Shown: positions 22,570 through 35,233 of the stretch, in pieces
Layout of the letters: every line of letters starts with the position of its first letter
Position numbering within the stretch: the stretch's first letter is position 1
From: Labyrinthula sp. Ha
Lineage: Eukaryota > Sar > Bigyra > Labyrinthulida > Labyrinthulaceae
Length of the DNA: 64,000 bases
Assembly (NCBI GenBank): GCA_015227615.1
Contig: JAALGZ010000001.1
Span: 2,294,001-2,358,000, forward strand
Reading direction: 5' to 3'
The notes under the pieces: generated by a model
Seen by the model: only the letters and a program-made list of their open reading frames with translations
Databases searched by the model: none
What the model was told of the DNA's origin: nothing
Program-made: the position numbers and the translations under genes

Positions 22570-24650
22570 TGCAATGGGTAGAATGACGATTTCAGCACAG
22601 GAGACACTTAGAAGGGATCAGGAAATTACTCTGCTTAAATTTGAAAGCAAAAGTACGAACGAAAAATTATACAAAAAGGAGAAATGAAAGGGATGAACTT
22701 TCAATCGGAGGTTCTAGAGTCACAAGAACTAAGTCACAGTGAAATTTTAGAAAAATCAAGTACAACTAGCTGCACTACCTCACAAGAGATGACCGAGGCA
22801 TTACTGAGCTAGCCAATGGGTAATTTAAGTGAAAATTTTACGCTTCTCATTACTTTGATGAGGTAAAAAACTTTTAAAAACAGTGACTATAACTGTAATA
22901 GAGCTACATGGTGCAACAAAATATGTAGCTTAGATAGAAATTGGTTTTTTGAAGGAAACCTTAAGCTTAATTCTGACGTTTCTAAGTACACTTTCATCGT
23001 AACTAACAAAAATCGCTGAAGTCATGAAGTAAGAGCGGTTGCAAATGTTAAAAATTATGAATAGAAACTTAAAATAAAATAATTAAAGTTGAGCAAACAT
23101 TTTAGAGTTTCGGAAAATGGAATTGCAGTAGCAGATGTTGCTCTCTGTCGCAGTTTTTCAAATACATTGATTGACAGAAAAGTAATAAAAAGAATCATGA
23201 ACAAAGCTAAAGGAGGAGTTGATTATGGCAAAGATAGCAATGGTGGAAAGTTAATCACCTATGGCAAAACACGCCTAGCACGTGGAGGAAGATTTGAATC
23301 TAAGTAATGATTTTTTGAAAGTAAGAAAAGCTTTTCTAAGTGGACTCAACTTCCAAGAGGACCTACAAAATAAGCTTAGAAAAATCATAGGGGTAATATC
23401 CAAGTAAATACTACCCATGGCATCAGCAAATATAGGTTAGCAGCAATATTTACTTGTAAAATCACTTACTTTCTAAACACTATTTGTCTTGAGTGCAGTA
23501 CGACGGAAATCGAGTCAAGCGAGGATGTCGTGAAGGGGTTAAATGTTCTGGATCTGTAGAAGACAGAGGTAATGATGAAAGTTGGGAGGAACGGGTTGGA
23601 AAGTGCTATTGAGGTATTTAGTGTATCACATGTTCTCCGCAGGAAAAACTTCCTAAAAATGTTTAGATCAGCTGCATCTGGCCTAAAAGGTAATAAAAGA
23701 TTGAAGTTTACCTCTATGCTGCCAAAATTGTTGACGGGGAACTTTCCTGAGGAGAAGTACCTTCAGGAGCTTAGCGAAAAAAAATTGTTTCAGTTTGAAG
23801 ATGAACCGCAACAAGTAGGCCTAAAAAATAAAAAAATGAGAAGATGATTTTATTAGAAAGTGACAAAAAAAGTGTCTTACCTATTGCCGCAGCGTTACTC
23901 AAAGGACTGAATCTTTCCATGCAGCCATCAAACGAAATGGCACCTTCAAGTCCACTACCAAGACTTGGACCCTTATCCAGATTGTTACTTACCAAGAGAA
24001 TGCTGTGAATAAATGCATGAAGACAATTTAAAACTATTTCTAGCATTTGCTAAGGAAGAACAAGGAGCTATCAAAAAAGGTAGATGATCAGTTAATAAAA
24101 GAGCAAAAGTTCATGAGAGAGTACTGGATCGTTGAAGAATTCAGTGAGTGTAAGTTCGCTGTAGATGATTCAAATAAGAAAGAAAAGACGAAGCATATCC
24201 TGGAGGTAGGGGAACAGATGGGGTTGCAGGTATTATTTTCAGTTGCAAGACTTGGAAAATTTCTCATTGTCTCTGCAGACATTCTGCTAGATACTGTGAT
24301 CGTAACACAGTTGAATACTTTGAGGTAGCTCATCTTGGAAACTCATGAAAATTTCAAGGCCAGCTTCTTTACAAAATTGTTTTATGTGATGTCGTCCGTG
24401 ATAATTTTAAGCCTGGGGGGTTAGAGTTCAAGGTTAATACTTCATCAATTTATTTTCTTGTGTCTCAAGAAATTAGGGAGCTAAATACTCCAACTTCTTC
24501 ACTTAATTTAAAAGGCTCTGAGAAGAGACAAAAAGTTGTATCGAGGTACGGAAGAAATTATACGCCACGTTCCTGAAGATGATCGGATGTTTGCAGAAAA
24601 GTCCAGAAAGAGAATTCGTCAACATAAATAAGCTGTTGGAGAAATGTGAA
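22570..24650 (+). pseudogene. Decayed multi-frame coding region, unidentified
   Basis: Over about 2 kb the plus strand keeps showing coding-like pieces in changing frames: MGRMTISAQETLRRDQEITL near 22574, MKGMNFQSEVLESQELSHSE near 22684, the open frames 23089-23307 (ending LARGGRFESK), 23572-23847, a piece with VLPIAAALLKGLNLSMQPSN near 23880, 24047-24328, and a last piece with QEIRELNTPTSSLNLKGSEK near 24480. Composition is richer in Lys/Glu and GC than the flanks. Some gaps might be short introns, but I could not make them all fit the 28-31-nt pattern, and stops remain. I recognise no domain; it could be a dead host gene or a dead transposon ORF. Confidence 0.35.
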
Positions 24651-26969
24651 AATTTTTGAAGGTGTTCACAATCTGAAATAGAAAGTATGACTTTCGTAGC
24701 TTATTCTCATTATAACTCACATTTCATGGTATTTTAAACTCAAACGTAACTACTTAATAAATTAAGAAAATATTAACCAAATACTAAGTTCATGAACTTC
24801 ACTGGACGATCAGTACACAGAACCGAGAAAAGAAAAATCATATACCCAAACAAATTCTTCTGTGGTTTTAGCATTATAATCTCCTGTTCTTATTCATACA
24901 TAGGTCGCTCACTTTGTTGAATGTAGCGGTGTTGACAGGTTCAGAAGAAATGGTATTTGAAATGTTAATACCTTGAAACTCAATCTAATTAGAATTTAAA
25001 TTTTCCAAACTAAATACATTTTTTTCATTCCCCTGCGCAAGAGATGTCATCACAAATTGCACTATTTTCTTGTTAATAAGAAAGCTATGCCAGCAAATTT
25101 AATGAATTTAATATAAAATGAGACACGCTGATATTTACAGTAATGAAACAGAAGCTACAGCGTTGCCCTGAGGGGTTTCGGCTCATCGCTACATTAATAG
25201 AGTTGGACTAAGTTTCAAATCAGAAATACTACCAAAACTGGTTACCACTTAAATGGGTTATCGATTTTCCTTTTGCATTGATGTTTAAATCTTCCAATTA
25301 TTTACACCCATACCTAGAAAATATTTTTCCAAAGATAAATGAAAGTCGTTATGATCCTTTTAAAAGAGGACATGATAGTTGGTAGCGCATGTACAGGTAA
25401 TATGCTAAGTGCTTCGGTGCAAGTAGAAACTCAGTGCATCTAAATTGATGTGTTTTGTAAGGCGATCTCCATGGTTTCAATAAACTGCTTCACCTCTATG
25501 CTTCTTTTGTTTCTTTGATCCCTTCTCACCCGTAAAATTTAGTAGATCAATGGTATGCTAACTCTAATTTAACTAAAACGTTGTCAAGATATATTACCCA
25601 TGAATGGATTTTAGTTGGGATCACCTCAAAGCATATATCCCATTTGTTGTTTCTCAGCTTGACATAGATTGAGTCTTAAAAATGAGGTCTTCACTACATG
25701 AACATTGGCCCTATAGGCTTTTCGTAATTTATCGTTCTTGTAACATAGGCGCAGTAGAAATCCTGTTATATCCTAATTAAGAGTTACTCTTAGCCTTTGT
25801 CCGTGTTTTTCTTAATCTAACTTCCACAATGTGGCGATACTATTTTAGAAGGCAGTACAAAGCAAGCGCACATCATATGGAAACGAGTATTATATTCTGG
25901 TCTTCTTTGGGATCTGTGGTTTCTTATATTTAAGTAATATCACTGATTGTCACAGCTTCTGCAAGTTCTACTATCATAGACTCTTTTGACTTATGGGATA
26001 AAAAGTAAAACAAGAGATCAAGACATGCGGAAACTCTAGTTGGGGAATATTCTTATAAATGGTCTACTGTACTAGCTACTCTATTAGGAACAAATAATAG
26101 AGTATATATGTAATAAAAAATTGAAACTAGACTGTGAGTGCTTTTTAATTAAGCTATTCAATACCATATACTCTTTTCTGTAGAGATAAGTATTTTAGGG
26201 ACATTGAGCAGATGATTTTCATAACAAGTATACATGAACCAGATATAAATTATAATTGACATAGTTAGAAATAGATTAACAAGTGTGTCTCTTGGCAACA
26301 TTGATTTTAGAAAAAGGGAATTGGATAACTTGAACCTGCGTGGTAGGAAAAGTCTTCGTGTTAGTTTTTGAGAAGACTGCGACTATACTACCGTAGAAAA
26401 TATCCTGGAGAGCACAAGAATTCCAGGGGTTAGGCGGGAATAAATTTAAAATATTTCTGTAACAGATTGCAGAATTAGGACATTGTGAAACTTTGAAAAC
26501 TTGAACTTGTTTTTTTTTTGATAACTTAGTATTTTTTTTACTTTCTTGCATTATTCTGGTTCTTCTGAACTTTATTTGAGATCCCCAGGTTCACGAACTC
26601 TGCTTTTGAGTTGAAAAGAAGTTTGGAGAGCACAAAAGATAAGAAAAAGGATTTGTTCAATATTATAGCGCAAGAATATGAATAAAGGAAATAAAATTAT
26701 GTTCTTATACTTGAAACATGTATTTTAGTTCTTTCGACTAGAACAGCTCCTTTATTGATCTATATATTTTTTCACCTAAATCGACAAGAAAACAAAGGTT
26801 AGTTTGTTGCATAGATAACAAGATTTAATATCTAATAATTTTCTTTAACAAACTAGAAAAATAAAGAAAACAAACTTAATAACAGGAACAACCAACAGCT
26901 GCAAAATCTCGACATTAAACTAAACAATGAAAACCACTTCAGACAACGTAAATCTTACTTTTTGAATTT
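24651..26969. other. AT-rich intergenic stretch, nothing recognised
   Basis: The only longer frame (26276-26551, minus) gives a peptide with a Lys-rich start and no recognisable domain. I do not call it a gene. Confidence 0.4.
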
Positions 26970-28232
26970 TCAACTTAACAAATGCTTAAACTCTTCTGTG
27001 AAATCTTGAACCTCAGCATACCATAAATGCTCGGAAAGTGTTGAAATCCTTGCTTGTTCTATCATAAGAGTTCCGTCGCATCTAAATTTTACAGCTCGTG
27101 ACCAATGTTGTGTTCCTGCAAGTGCCTGATGAAACATTAAAGAAGTGTATTGAAGTACCTCTATTTTGTTAACCTCTATTGCAGCTCGATGAACTCCGAC
27201 AATATTTCCTCTGAAAATTTCTCTTGCTCTATCATCCTGGAAAATGTACGTTTGAGTTAGAAATTCTCCTATTAAGACACCTTTTAGTTTATTTGTGTCA
27301 AATTTACACTGTTTGGGAAAGTGAAAATCATCTCCTAAAGGCCTAAAATCTTTTGGTGGAGAATAATTACAGGATCCGGATCCTAACTGTTCAGCATATG
27401 CTTCACAGTACGCTCGAACTTGTTCAGGTTTCATAGAAAGTAAAATCTGCTTCAATGAATTTGCAACTGGTTGTACTGCTTTAGTACATTTGTTTTCTAT
27501 TGCATTAAACATTCTTCTACAAGCAGGTGATTCTAAATCATTTCTCTTTCCTTGATGTAAAAGTGGTTTATGTTTTTTATTAAATGCCTGGGAAATTCCT
27601 GCGTTTTCAAAATGTTTTCCTGCAAATAAAATAGGAATTCCTGAGAACTTATTTTCTCCAAATGCTTGAACATTCCAAGAATAAAATTTAGAATCTTTAT
27701 AATGTAAATTATTTTTTTGTATCCCTTTTTCAACGGTTAATTTCTCATTTTGAAATAATTCGGCCGTTGAAATAGATTTTACTTTTCTTTTCTTCAAAGC
27801 AAGAAGCTGGGTTTCAAGATTTTCTTCCGCAGGTTTTTCTATTCCAGTTAACTTCTGTTTTTCCCAATGACCTTTTCCCTGAAACCCAATTATGCCAACA
27901 ATAGAATTTGTCCCTAGAAATGCGGGCCAAACATGTTTTTTTCTTACCAATTTCAACAGTTCAAACTCAACATCAGCTGGAAATGGTTTTCTTCTATCAG
28001 CACCCCTTAAATGAGCTGTCACAGCCTTGCGAAAAGACTCTTCTGGCTTCTTTGGCATCTCAACTCGTGTTTGGATCCACATTTGGAAACAAGGCTTGGA
28101 AATTACTTGTGAAACATCAACGCTGTTATCTGTGCTACGTTTCACAAACTGCATAAAAATTTGATAGGAAGTCGCTCCGGATGACCTATATCGGTTTTTA
28201 TTTGATCCTGATGATTTATTCCCCTCCGTCAT
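26970..28232 (-). CDS. Unrecognised basic protein, 420 residues
   Basis: One uninterrupted exon from ATG at 28232 with coding-like composition throughout. The protein is basic, without signal peptide or membrane segments. It begins with a Ser/Asn/Arg-rich tail (TEGNKSSGSNKNRYRSSG), followed by a segment with paired aromatic residues (YQIFMQFVKR, CFQMWIQTRVEMPKKPEESF), a Lys-rich middle (about 125-180), a Cys-containing part (CRRMFNAIENKC) and a more compact C-terminal half with CDGTLMIEQAR and YAEVQDFTEEFKHLL. I recognise no family. A nuclear or nucleic-acid-binding role would fit the charge but is only a guess. The start is well placed: just upstream the frame meets stops. It stands alone, with at least 2 kb of gene-free DNA on both sides. 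Confidence 0.65.
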   Translation of the reverse strand: MTEGNKSSGSNKNRYRSSGATSYQIFMQFVKRSTDNSVDVSQVISKPCFQMWIQTRVEMPKKPEESFRKAVTAHLRGADRRKPFPADVEFELLKLVRKKHVWPAFLGTNSIVGIIGFQGKGHWEKQKLTGIEKPAEENLETQLLALKKRKVKSISTAELFQNEKLTVEKGIQKNNLHYKDSKFYSWNVQAFGENKFSGIPILFAGKHFENAGISQAFNKKHKPLLHQGKRNDLESPACRRMFNAIENKCTKAVQPVANSLKQILLSMKPEQVRAYCEAYAEQLGSGSCNYSPPKDFRPLGDDFHFPKQCKFDTNKLKGVLIGEFLTQTYIFQDDRAREIFRGNIVGVHRAAIEVNKIEVLQYTSLMFHQALAGTQHWSRAVKFRCDGTLMIEQARISTLSEHLWYAEVQDFTEEFKHLLS

Positions 28233-31200
28233 CTCTTCTTGCCCCAGTTTTTCCTGCTTTTATTTTCGACAACAATTTCTTAGCTGGGATTCTTGGTCCG
28301 TTAATATTTCTTGCTGGGTGGGCTGAACTTTAACGGGAAACGTATTTTACTGAGATGAGATAATTAGAAATATTATTCTCGGATAGTTCCATGTTTTGTT
28401 ATTTAAACTTCAGAGAACTTTCTCGGGAATTTTATTGAGAAATTTATTCATCCTCTCGTACTTAGAAAATGGGGATAAGAACCAGGAATAAGGTTCAGTT
28501 CCAAGTTGTACATGCTAGTTGGAAGCGAATGGGGGGTTAGAGTTAAATCAATGTTAAATTACCAGAGCCACTAGATTGCTAATACTTCATACTTTGTTGT
28601 TACTTCTTAGCAAGGTTCTGCGTAGCCAAATGTATCCGTACTCTGAAATCAGGACCTCCTCTCTTATAGGGTCGCTTCCTTGGGTTTGTTCATCACTAAT
28701 TCAAGCTAACTCATCAACAGAAAGTGAACTATTCTATGTTAATCCTGATTATTGCGTAACGGACTCGTTTCAGCTTGCACATTACCCGAGAACAGTCAAA
28801 ATAATCATATAGGGCAGAATGTGTGAGCAAAAAAGATGAAATTATCAGAACTAACTTTAATAAGAGGAACGAAACACTCACTAAGACGAAGCTATTTTCA
28901 TTATTTTGTGTAATGCCACACTATAAGTTATTCCCATTAGTTTGTTTGCTTGCAAAGTTTAAGTTATGGAGTCAGGTATCCCATTCAGACATCCAATTTA
29001 GAGGCAAATAGTTTCCAAACCTCATGTAATGTCATTAGTGTAATAAGGGGTTTATTATTAAAGCATTCGGGGTGTTCAAGAAAGTTGAATTCATTAGACT
29101 TGAGATGGTTAGAAAAAGACCAATAGTTGCAGGGCTTTCTATAAAGACTGGAGCTTATGCAAATGTAGTTACCTATGTTCAGCATAATTTCATTATTAAG
29201 TCCATGAAGATAACCTGTGCCTAAGCTAAGAGTATTGCTTCCAAACCTTCGAAAAATACTGTGAACAATTTTAAGTAAGACATGGGACGTTGGTTGGTAG
29301 TGGTAGATCTTATTGTGGAACTCTTTTAATTCTGAGTACCTGACTTAGAAGAATTAGTGTACAAGCCAAAAAAAAATGAGTTGTGGCAACGTGGATTAAA
29401 AGGTGTGACGATTTCTGCTGCTTCAAGGGTAATCTAGGGTATAATGAAAGTTGCAGGTTTCTAATATCTAAAGATAGTGTAATGTATAATATGTTATCAG
29501 TCACATAGAGCATGGGATAGTAGACCCCCGGTTTTAACTTCCAAGTCTTATTGAGTTCAAGCAATAGAGATATAATTTACTGGATTTCTTGTTAGATCCT
29601 TGAACTTAGAGGTTCCTGGTTTGCATCTTCAATAATTTGACCTTTAATTTGAGTATGTTACTTCGAACATTAACAAACGAAAAGATACATTTACCAGAGT
29701 CCTTATTTTTAAATTCCATAAGCTAGTGACTATTGACATGATCAATTACGTTTAGATATCACGCGCCACTACAATATCGCTGTTAATGACACTTAAAAGG
29801 CAGTTAACAAGGGTTTAAATATCGAGAGCTCTGTTGGAAGCAGGGGTAAGTTTATAGCAAAAAACATCAGTAAGAGGTTTTTACCCAAGTTTATGCAACA
29901 CCCAACCTGTTTTTATGGTTACATCCACATGTTAAGTATGATATTTTCTATTGTTTGTTCTCGAAATACTTGTTCTTGGAAAGTTATTCTCTATGGATCA
30001 TTATAAGTGAAAGTTAATTTACCCCAAGCTCCCCATTTTACATCAAAGATCAAGGTATCTATTCCATAAGCTGTTGCAAGCAGAACAGAACCTTATGGCG
30101 GCTCATGTCTTTATATAAAGCGTAATATCTTTTTTCTGTTCCTCTAGATGATTTATTCTTGGGAACCGTGTTATCAGTACAAATAGCAATCATGCGGTCA
30201 CGTGTTTACTAAAACAATAAAATAAGTAAAGATTTGTCAACTGTAATTCCCTTACGCTACTATTGGGCTTTTAATGTCAGTATTTCAAGACCTAATACAT
30301 TCATAGAAAGCAAACTTCCTTTGTTCTATGACACTTGAGAACAAAATCATTCTTATTATAATCCTAAGCATACAAGAAAACTATAAAATCTATTTCACGA
30401 ACCAATAGCCCAGGTATTGTTTTACCAGAACTCCATATAAGACAAAAAAATAATCCATGAAGAGCTTTCTGCACGACTAGATTAATATATCTACACGGAA
30501 ATTCAAGACAATCATTGATATCCAGAACTAACAGACTTGAGCTATGAATATCTTAAAATTCAACATAACAATCAGTTTTCGAGTGCGATACCAAATGAAT
30601 AATTTGTCTCCCCCAAGCAACGCGATTACTTTGCAAGGTAGATATAACATGAGTATATGAAGTAGTGTAGACTGTTGTTAGAGGTTGGATGCTGATAATA
30701 TGATTTTTTGAAAGTTTCGCATGCAGTCTCTTTGATGTGTTCATGGGTTGGTCGATGTTTCAGATAGGTTACTCTCATCTTCTAAATTGTGTGTGTGTGT
30801 GTGTTTCCAGGGTTAATATTTTTCTAGTACTGTGACAGATAGAATATTTTTTATGGGATTAAGTGTCCAATGCCTAATATAATATTTAATAGTTTCATTT
30901 AAACTAGCTTTTAGTTCCAGGCCCGTAAATGGAGTCAGAGCAACCTCTATTTTCAGTATATCTTTGGTTTTGAGTCAGTTTTATGGTTGAATATTCTTAA
31001 TGCTCTTGTTCTTTATGTCCTCAATGTAATAAATAGTCTTGTAGCTACAGTGAATGAAAAATTTGTATTTTCAACTTGACAAGGATATATATATATAACA
31101 TGGTTTTTATCTAGGAAATACTGCTTGTCTTAGTGGGGCCAACTATATTTGATCTCAATTTCTTAGTCTTCTGGGGTTTGGATTGGTAGTATTGATTGAA

Positions 31201-34200
31201 CCTATTTTCTTCAACTAATAATTTCTATATGAGATTTAGATATTCTAAATCGAGTGACTATTAATGCGATGGTTTCAGAAAACTGAAATGCACTAGAAAT
31301 CGCGTACCTAATAATTTTTCAATTCATGGAAACATCCGTCAAAACTATATTGTTATATGTTGATCTTCTTCTATGTTATGGATAGCATAGCCTTCGGGAT
31401 TTATAAAATTTCTCTTGTGAGCAATATTTAGAAGAAAGTTATATTTGTATAACTTGTTCTACAGTGCTTGAACGCTGCTGTAATAGCTATCCTCTTTGAA
31501 TGAAGTAGGGCAGTTGCAATTTTCACTAAGGATTACGCAAAGCATCTTAGCTCTATTAACACCGTCTCTAGTATTTTCTCTTCTGTTTTTGGATTTAATA
31601 AACCCAAGAAAGCCTTACATGAATTTTGGGCCTTCTGTTTAGAAATAGGAAATCGCAGATGATATTTTTATGGTTATATTCATATATACCTTCAAGATAC
31701 TTATTGTCCACCTGTATTTCCATAGTTTTACCCAATATACTATTGATACTTGATATAACTTTTTTTTGTTGCCAAACCATATTGTATATAAATATACAAC
31801 ATGTTGATCTTAAATATGTTGTCTGTGTGGTAATTAGAAGCTAGTCCAAAATGAAACCTGAAACATATTTTCATATGAAGCAACAGACAGACACATTGCA
31901 ACACAATGACCGTTTTTTTATTGCCATATATGTAATGTTTCCAGACATGAGTATAAAATTCTTTTTAATGAGCACTATCTATATCCTTATTATATAAATA
32001 TATGTTTCTGGAACACATGAAGTTACACCGATGTATCCTCTTCAATCAAAACTTGAAAATGACACTTTCAACTTCACAAGAAAAACATGAAAGGACATGA
32101 TCTTCTATGTAGTATATCCTAAATTCACTTCCAGACTTCAATGTCAAGCATTAAGTTTCATTGTTCAATTTTGAGCTGCATTAGATAAGAAGGGGGTGAT
32201 GTCTTTAGAACCGCCTTTATGAAAATGCATCTGTTATAACTCTCTAAGGTTTCTTTGTTAGACCCAAAAGCTTTTCTGGCAATACATATTATCTCACAGG
32301 GATCATAAAATAAATGTATTCCTTAGCTCAAATCCATAGAGTTTGCACGGACCCATTAAGAATCATCTGTTGGTAATGGAGTAAACATCAAGCTACACTT
32401 AAACTGGGTAATAAAATGAAATGACTCTTGAGTTCCTAATTATAAGGCGCAAACTGATTTCTACTGAAAACATCCTGAAATACTGAAATCCTCGTAACAA
32501 CATGTCTTGTATATTTATTCTAAAATTTGACCTCCATACAGAAAATGTGTTTATTGAATCAAGGGAAAACATAAGGACAAACCCTATCTCCTCATTGTTA
32601 CTATTTTACATGTTGTTGTATAAGACATTAATTTCATTCTTTTGGGATTATATATATTTTTACGCGAAAAGCAGTGATTTTTTTTGCAAATAAGAATTTC
32701 CGTTTAAGTCCATGCGACAATGGGCACTTTGGCCACCCGTCATTGTGATCAACTCAAATAACGTAGTTCCATACATATTCCATATAGGACAGATGTGATA
32801 CAAACCCATTAAAATATATAAACAGTCAGAAAAGGTCATTATAAGTTTCTTATTTCACCAAATAGTTTGAGATGTGAGGCGTCAAACATATTTTTGTAAT
32901 TCAATTTTAAAGTAAAATTAGTATGAGTACACAAAGGTATTAAAGTATTCAATATTTGGGGGTCTATATACAAAGATGATCACAAGAATCGGATCCATAG
33001 TTTTGGCAAGGAATGATAGTAACAAGATTTAATAATTTGCTTTGCTTTGAAACAAGGTTATATCTTAGAATTGATGCTGCTCTGTTATTCCAGGAAGCAT
33101 CTACTAGGCTGAAAACTTTGAATGATACAACATTGAATGAAGACAAATATTTATGACATATATTTTTTAGCTTGCCATTGGGAAGAATAAATGTCATAGA
33201 AATTAAGGAAAATCAAGCAAGAAGTAAAAATAGACACTTGTCCATTTATTCCTTGCTCCAATTACTAACAATATATGGGTCCTCAAACCTCTTCCATTCT
33301 TTTCTTTATGTAGTTACATCTCGGTTAGTTAATATGAAACTGATGCATAGGTACTATTTTGAAATTTTTCGAACAAGAAAATAAGATTAATACGGTATAA
33401 GCAATCCCCTGCCTACTTCCGGTATTTGTCAGGGTGCATTTTTTACTACTTTTGACCGGATGGTTGCTCATATTTCTCTTGTGGATCTAAACCTGGATAA
33501 TATTCACGGAGACAGGGCTTTTGGAGGGGCTACTACTGTCACATGTATCAAGAAGGTGTTTTCTCGCAAATATTATTTATATTTTGGCAAATGTTGTCCA
33601 TTTTTTTTCTGCAACCAACGCCTTGGCACAGAGGTTTTCACTGGTATCAAGACAACCGCTTTAATTTTTTTTTTGGCTTCAATGGCATTGAAAACTCTTA
33701 TAGTATCAGGAGATTGGGATTAAGAACAGCTTAGCAGTAATCCTTAGCAGCAGGGTTTGTATTAGCTGTTGCATTCGGGGCCCGTCATTACCTGCCAGCA
33801 GAATTCTCAAACTCCTTAAATTTTGCAACTGCACCCGCATTAATATTTTAGTAACCTGAATAATACATTACCAATCTTATCATGAACCTATCCCTTGATA
33901 AGAACTTTATTAGAAATGGAACATAGCTTTAATCAAAGATATTTTGAATAAACATAGTACTATATTCACGCTAGTCAATGTAGTGTTCTGGAAAAGATTT
34001 CATTACATTAATAAAACGAGCCGCTACTTGTTAGAATTGAACTAGCAGTGCTATAAATTCCTCCAATAATATAGTACAATCCATTAAGTGATTAAATATA
34101 GATTCTTTTTTCTTTACGTCCACATGAGGTAAAACTTGTTTCATGTTGTATTGGACAAAATTTATTGGTGCCAGAAGCCTTTTTTTGCCTTAAAAACTTT

Positions 34201-35233
34201 CCTCAAAATCACTCAAGTTTTTTTCTGAAATATTTTCTTCTTTCATGGATTAGATATAGGTCTTAAATAATTCTGTTGAACATAATCTTTGTGCCAATGC
34301 TGATTAAGACGAGCGTTGTGCTTGGGATCTAACACACCAGTGTGTAAAGTTGGTATAGAGTATATGTTTTTCAATATTATTTCCTCATTAGTTGCAGATC
34401 TAAAACTGCAGCAGAAAATTAAACGTACTAGTTAGTATATCAATATTAACCAAATGATTAGATATAAGTATGTCTAACATGGTTCTGTGGAACAATCGGC
34501 CGATTTACAGTGCACTGATTGAGAAATGCTACAGGATTTGCGCTTATAGGAATATTTGAAAAAAAATTCCAGGTTATTAAACTTAATTTATTATATTTAG
34601 TTTTTTGTGTCCATTAATTACATAAACCTTAAAACCTATTTTGTTCACAAGTACCATGCGGTTCGTTCCTTTTCTTCACTCCATTTTCTAGCTAATAAAA
34701 AAAGCTATGAATATAGTCTTATGTTATCACAAAATTGGGTAAGTTAATTTATGGGCTAGCAATGTTTTCTTATTTAATTTACATTCTTATTGATTGTTGG
34801 TTTTACTCCTGCACATACCGAACCCGCCGAACAAGTTCTTTATATAAGGTACTAGTTTCAGCTTCAGGTAGGATTTATAGCTCTAAGAAGGAAAACTTAA
34901 ATTAATTACCTAATATTGATTTCATACAATAATTTTAACTATTGTTGTTCTATCGATCTTGTATCCTTATGGTCATGGTCTTTTCGATGAGAGGTTGTAT
35001 CAAATATTTTCTATTTTCGATTATGCATGTTAAGCTAGAGAAGTATAAAGCACCCACTAAGATATCTAATTAAAACTATTGCTTCTTTTCAGGGTGCCCA
35101 AAAAGAAATCATACTGATAAAGCAGTACTGTACAATTCCACTCTATAATTTTGACTAATCCACAGTTTTATTGTTCAAATCCAACCGGTAATATATATAT
35201 CAATATGACATTACCCGTTTTCTTAAAAGCTTC
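28233..35233. other. 7-kb AT-rich gene desert
   Basis: I found no supportable gene. Open frames of 60-90 codons occur (28576-28812, 33460-33723 on plus; 29310-29564 on minus) but do not look like proteins I know. A (TG)n microsatellite of about 17 bases sits at 30788-30804, and short (AT)n runs at about 31086-31097 and elsewhere. The last few hundred bases hold the RPC82 promoter, not identifiable by eye. Confidence 0.45.

Noticed and set aside
33460-33734. Overlapping plus-strand frames with a protein-like start
   Set aside because: No domain, no clear intron pattern and neighbouring sequence is non-coding; not enough to call a gene.
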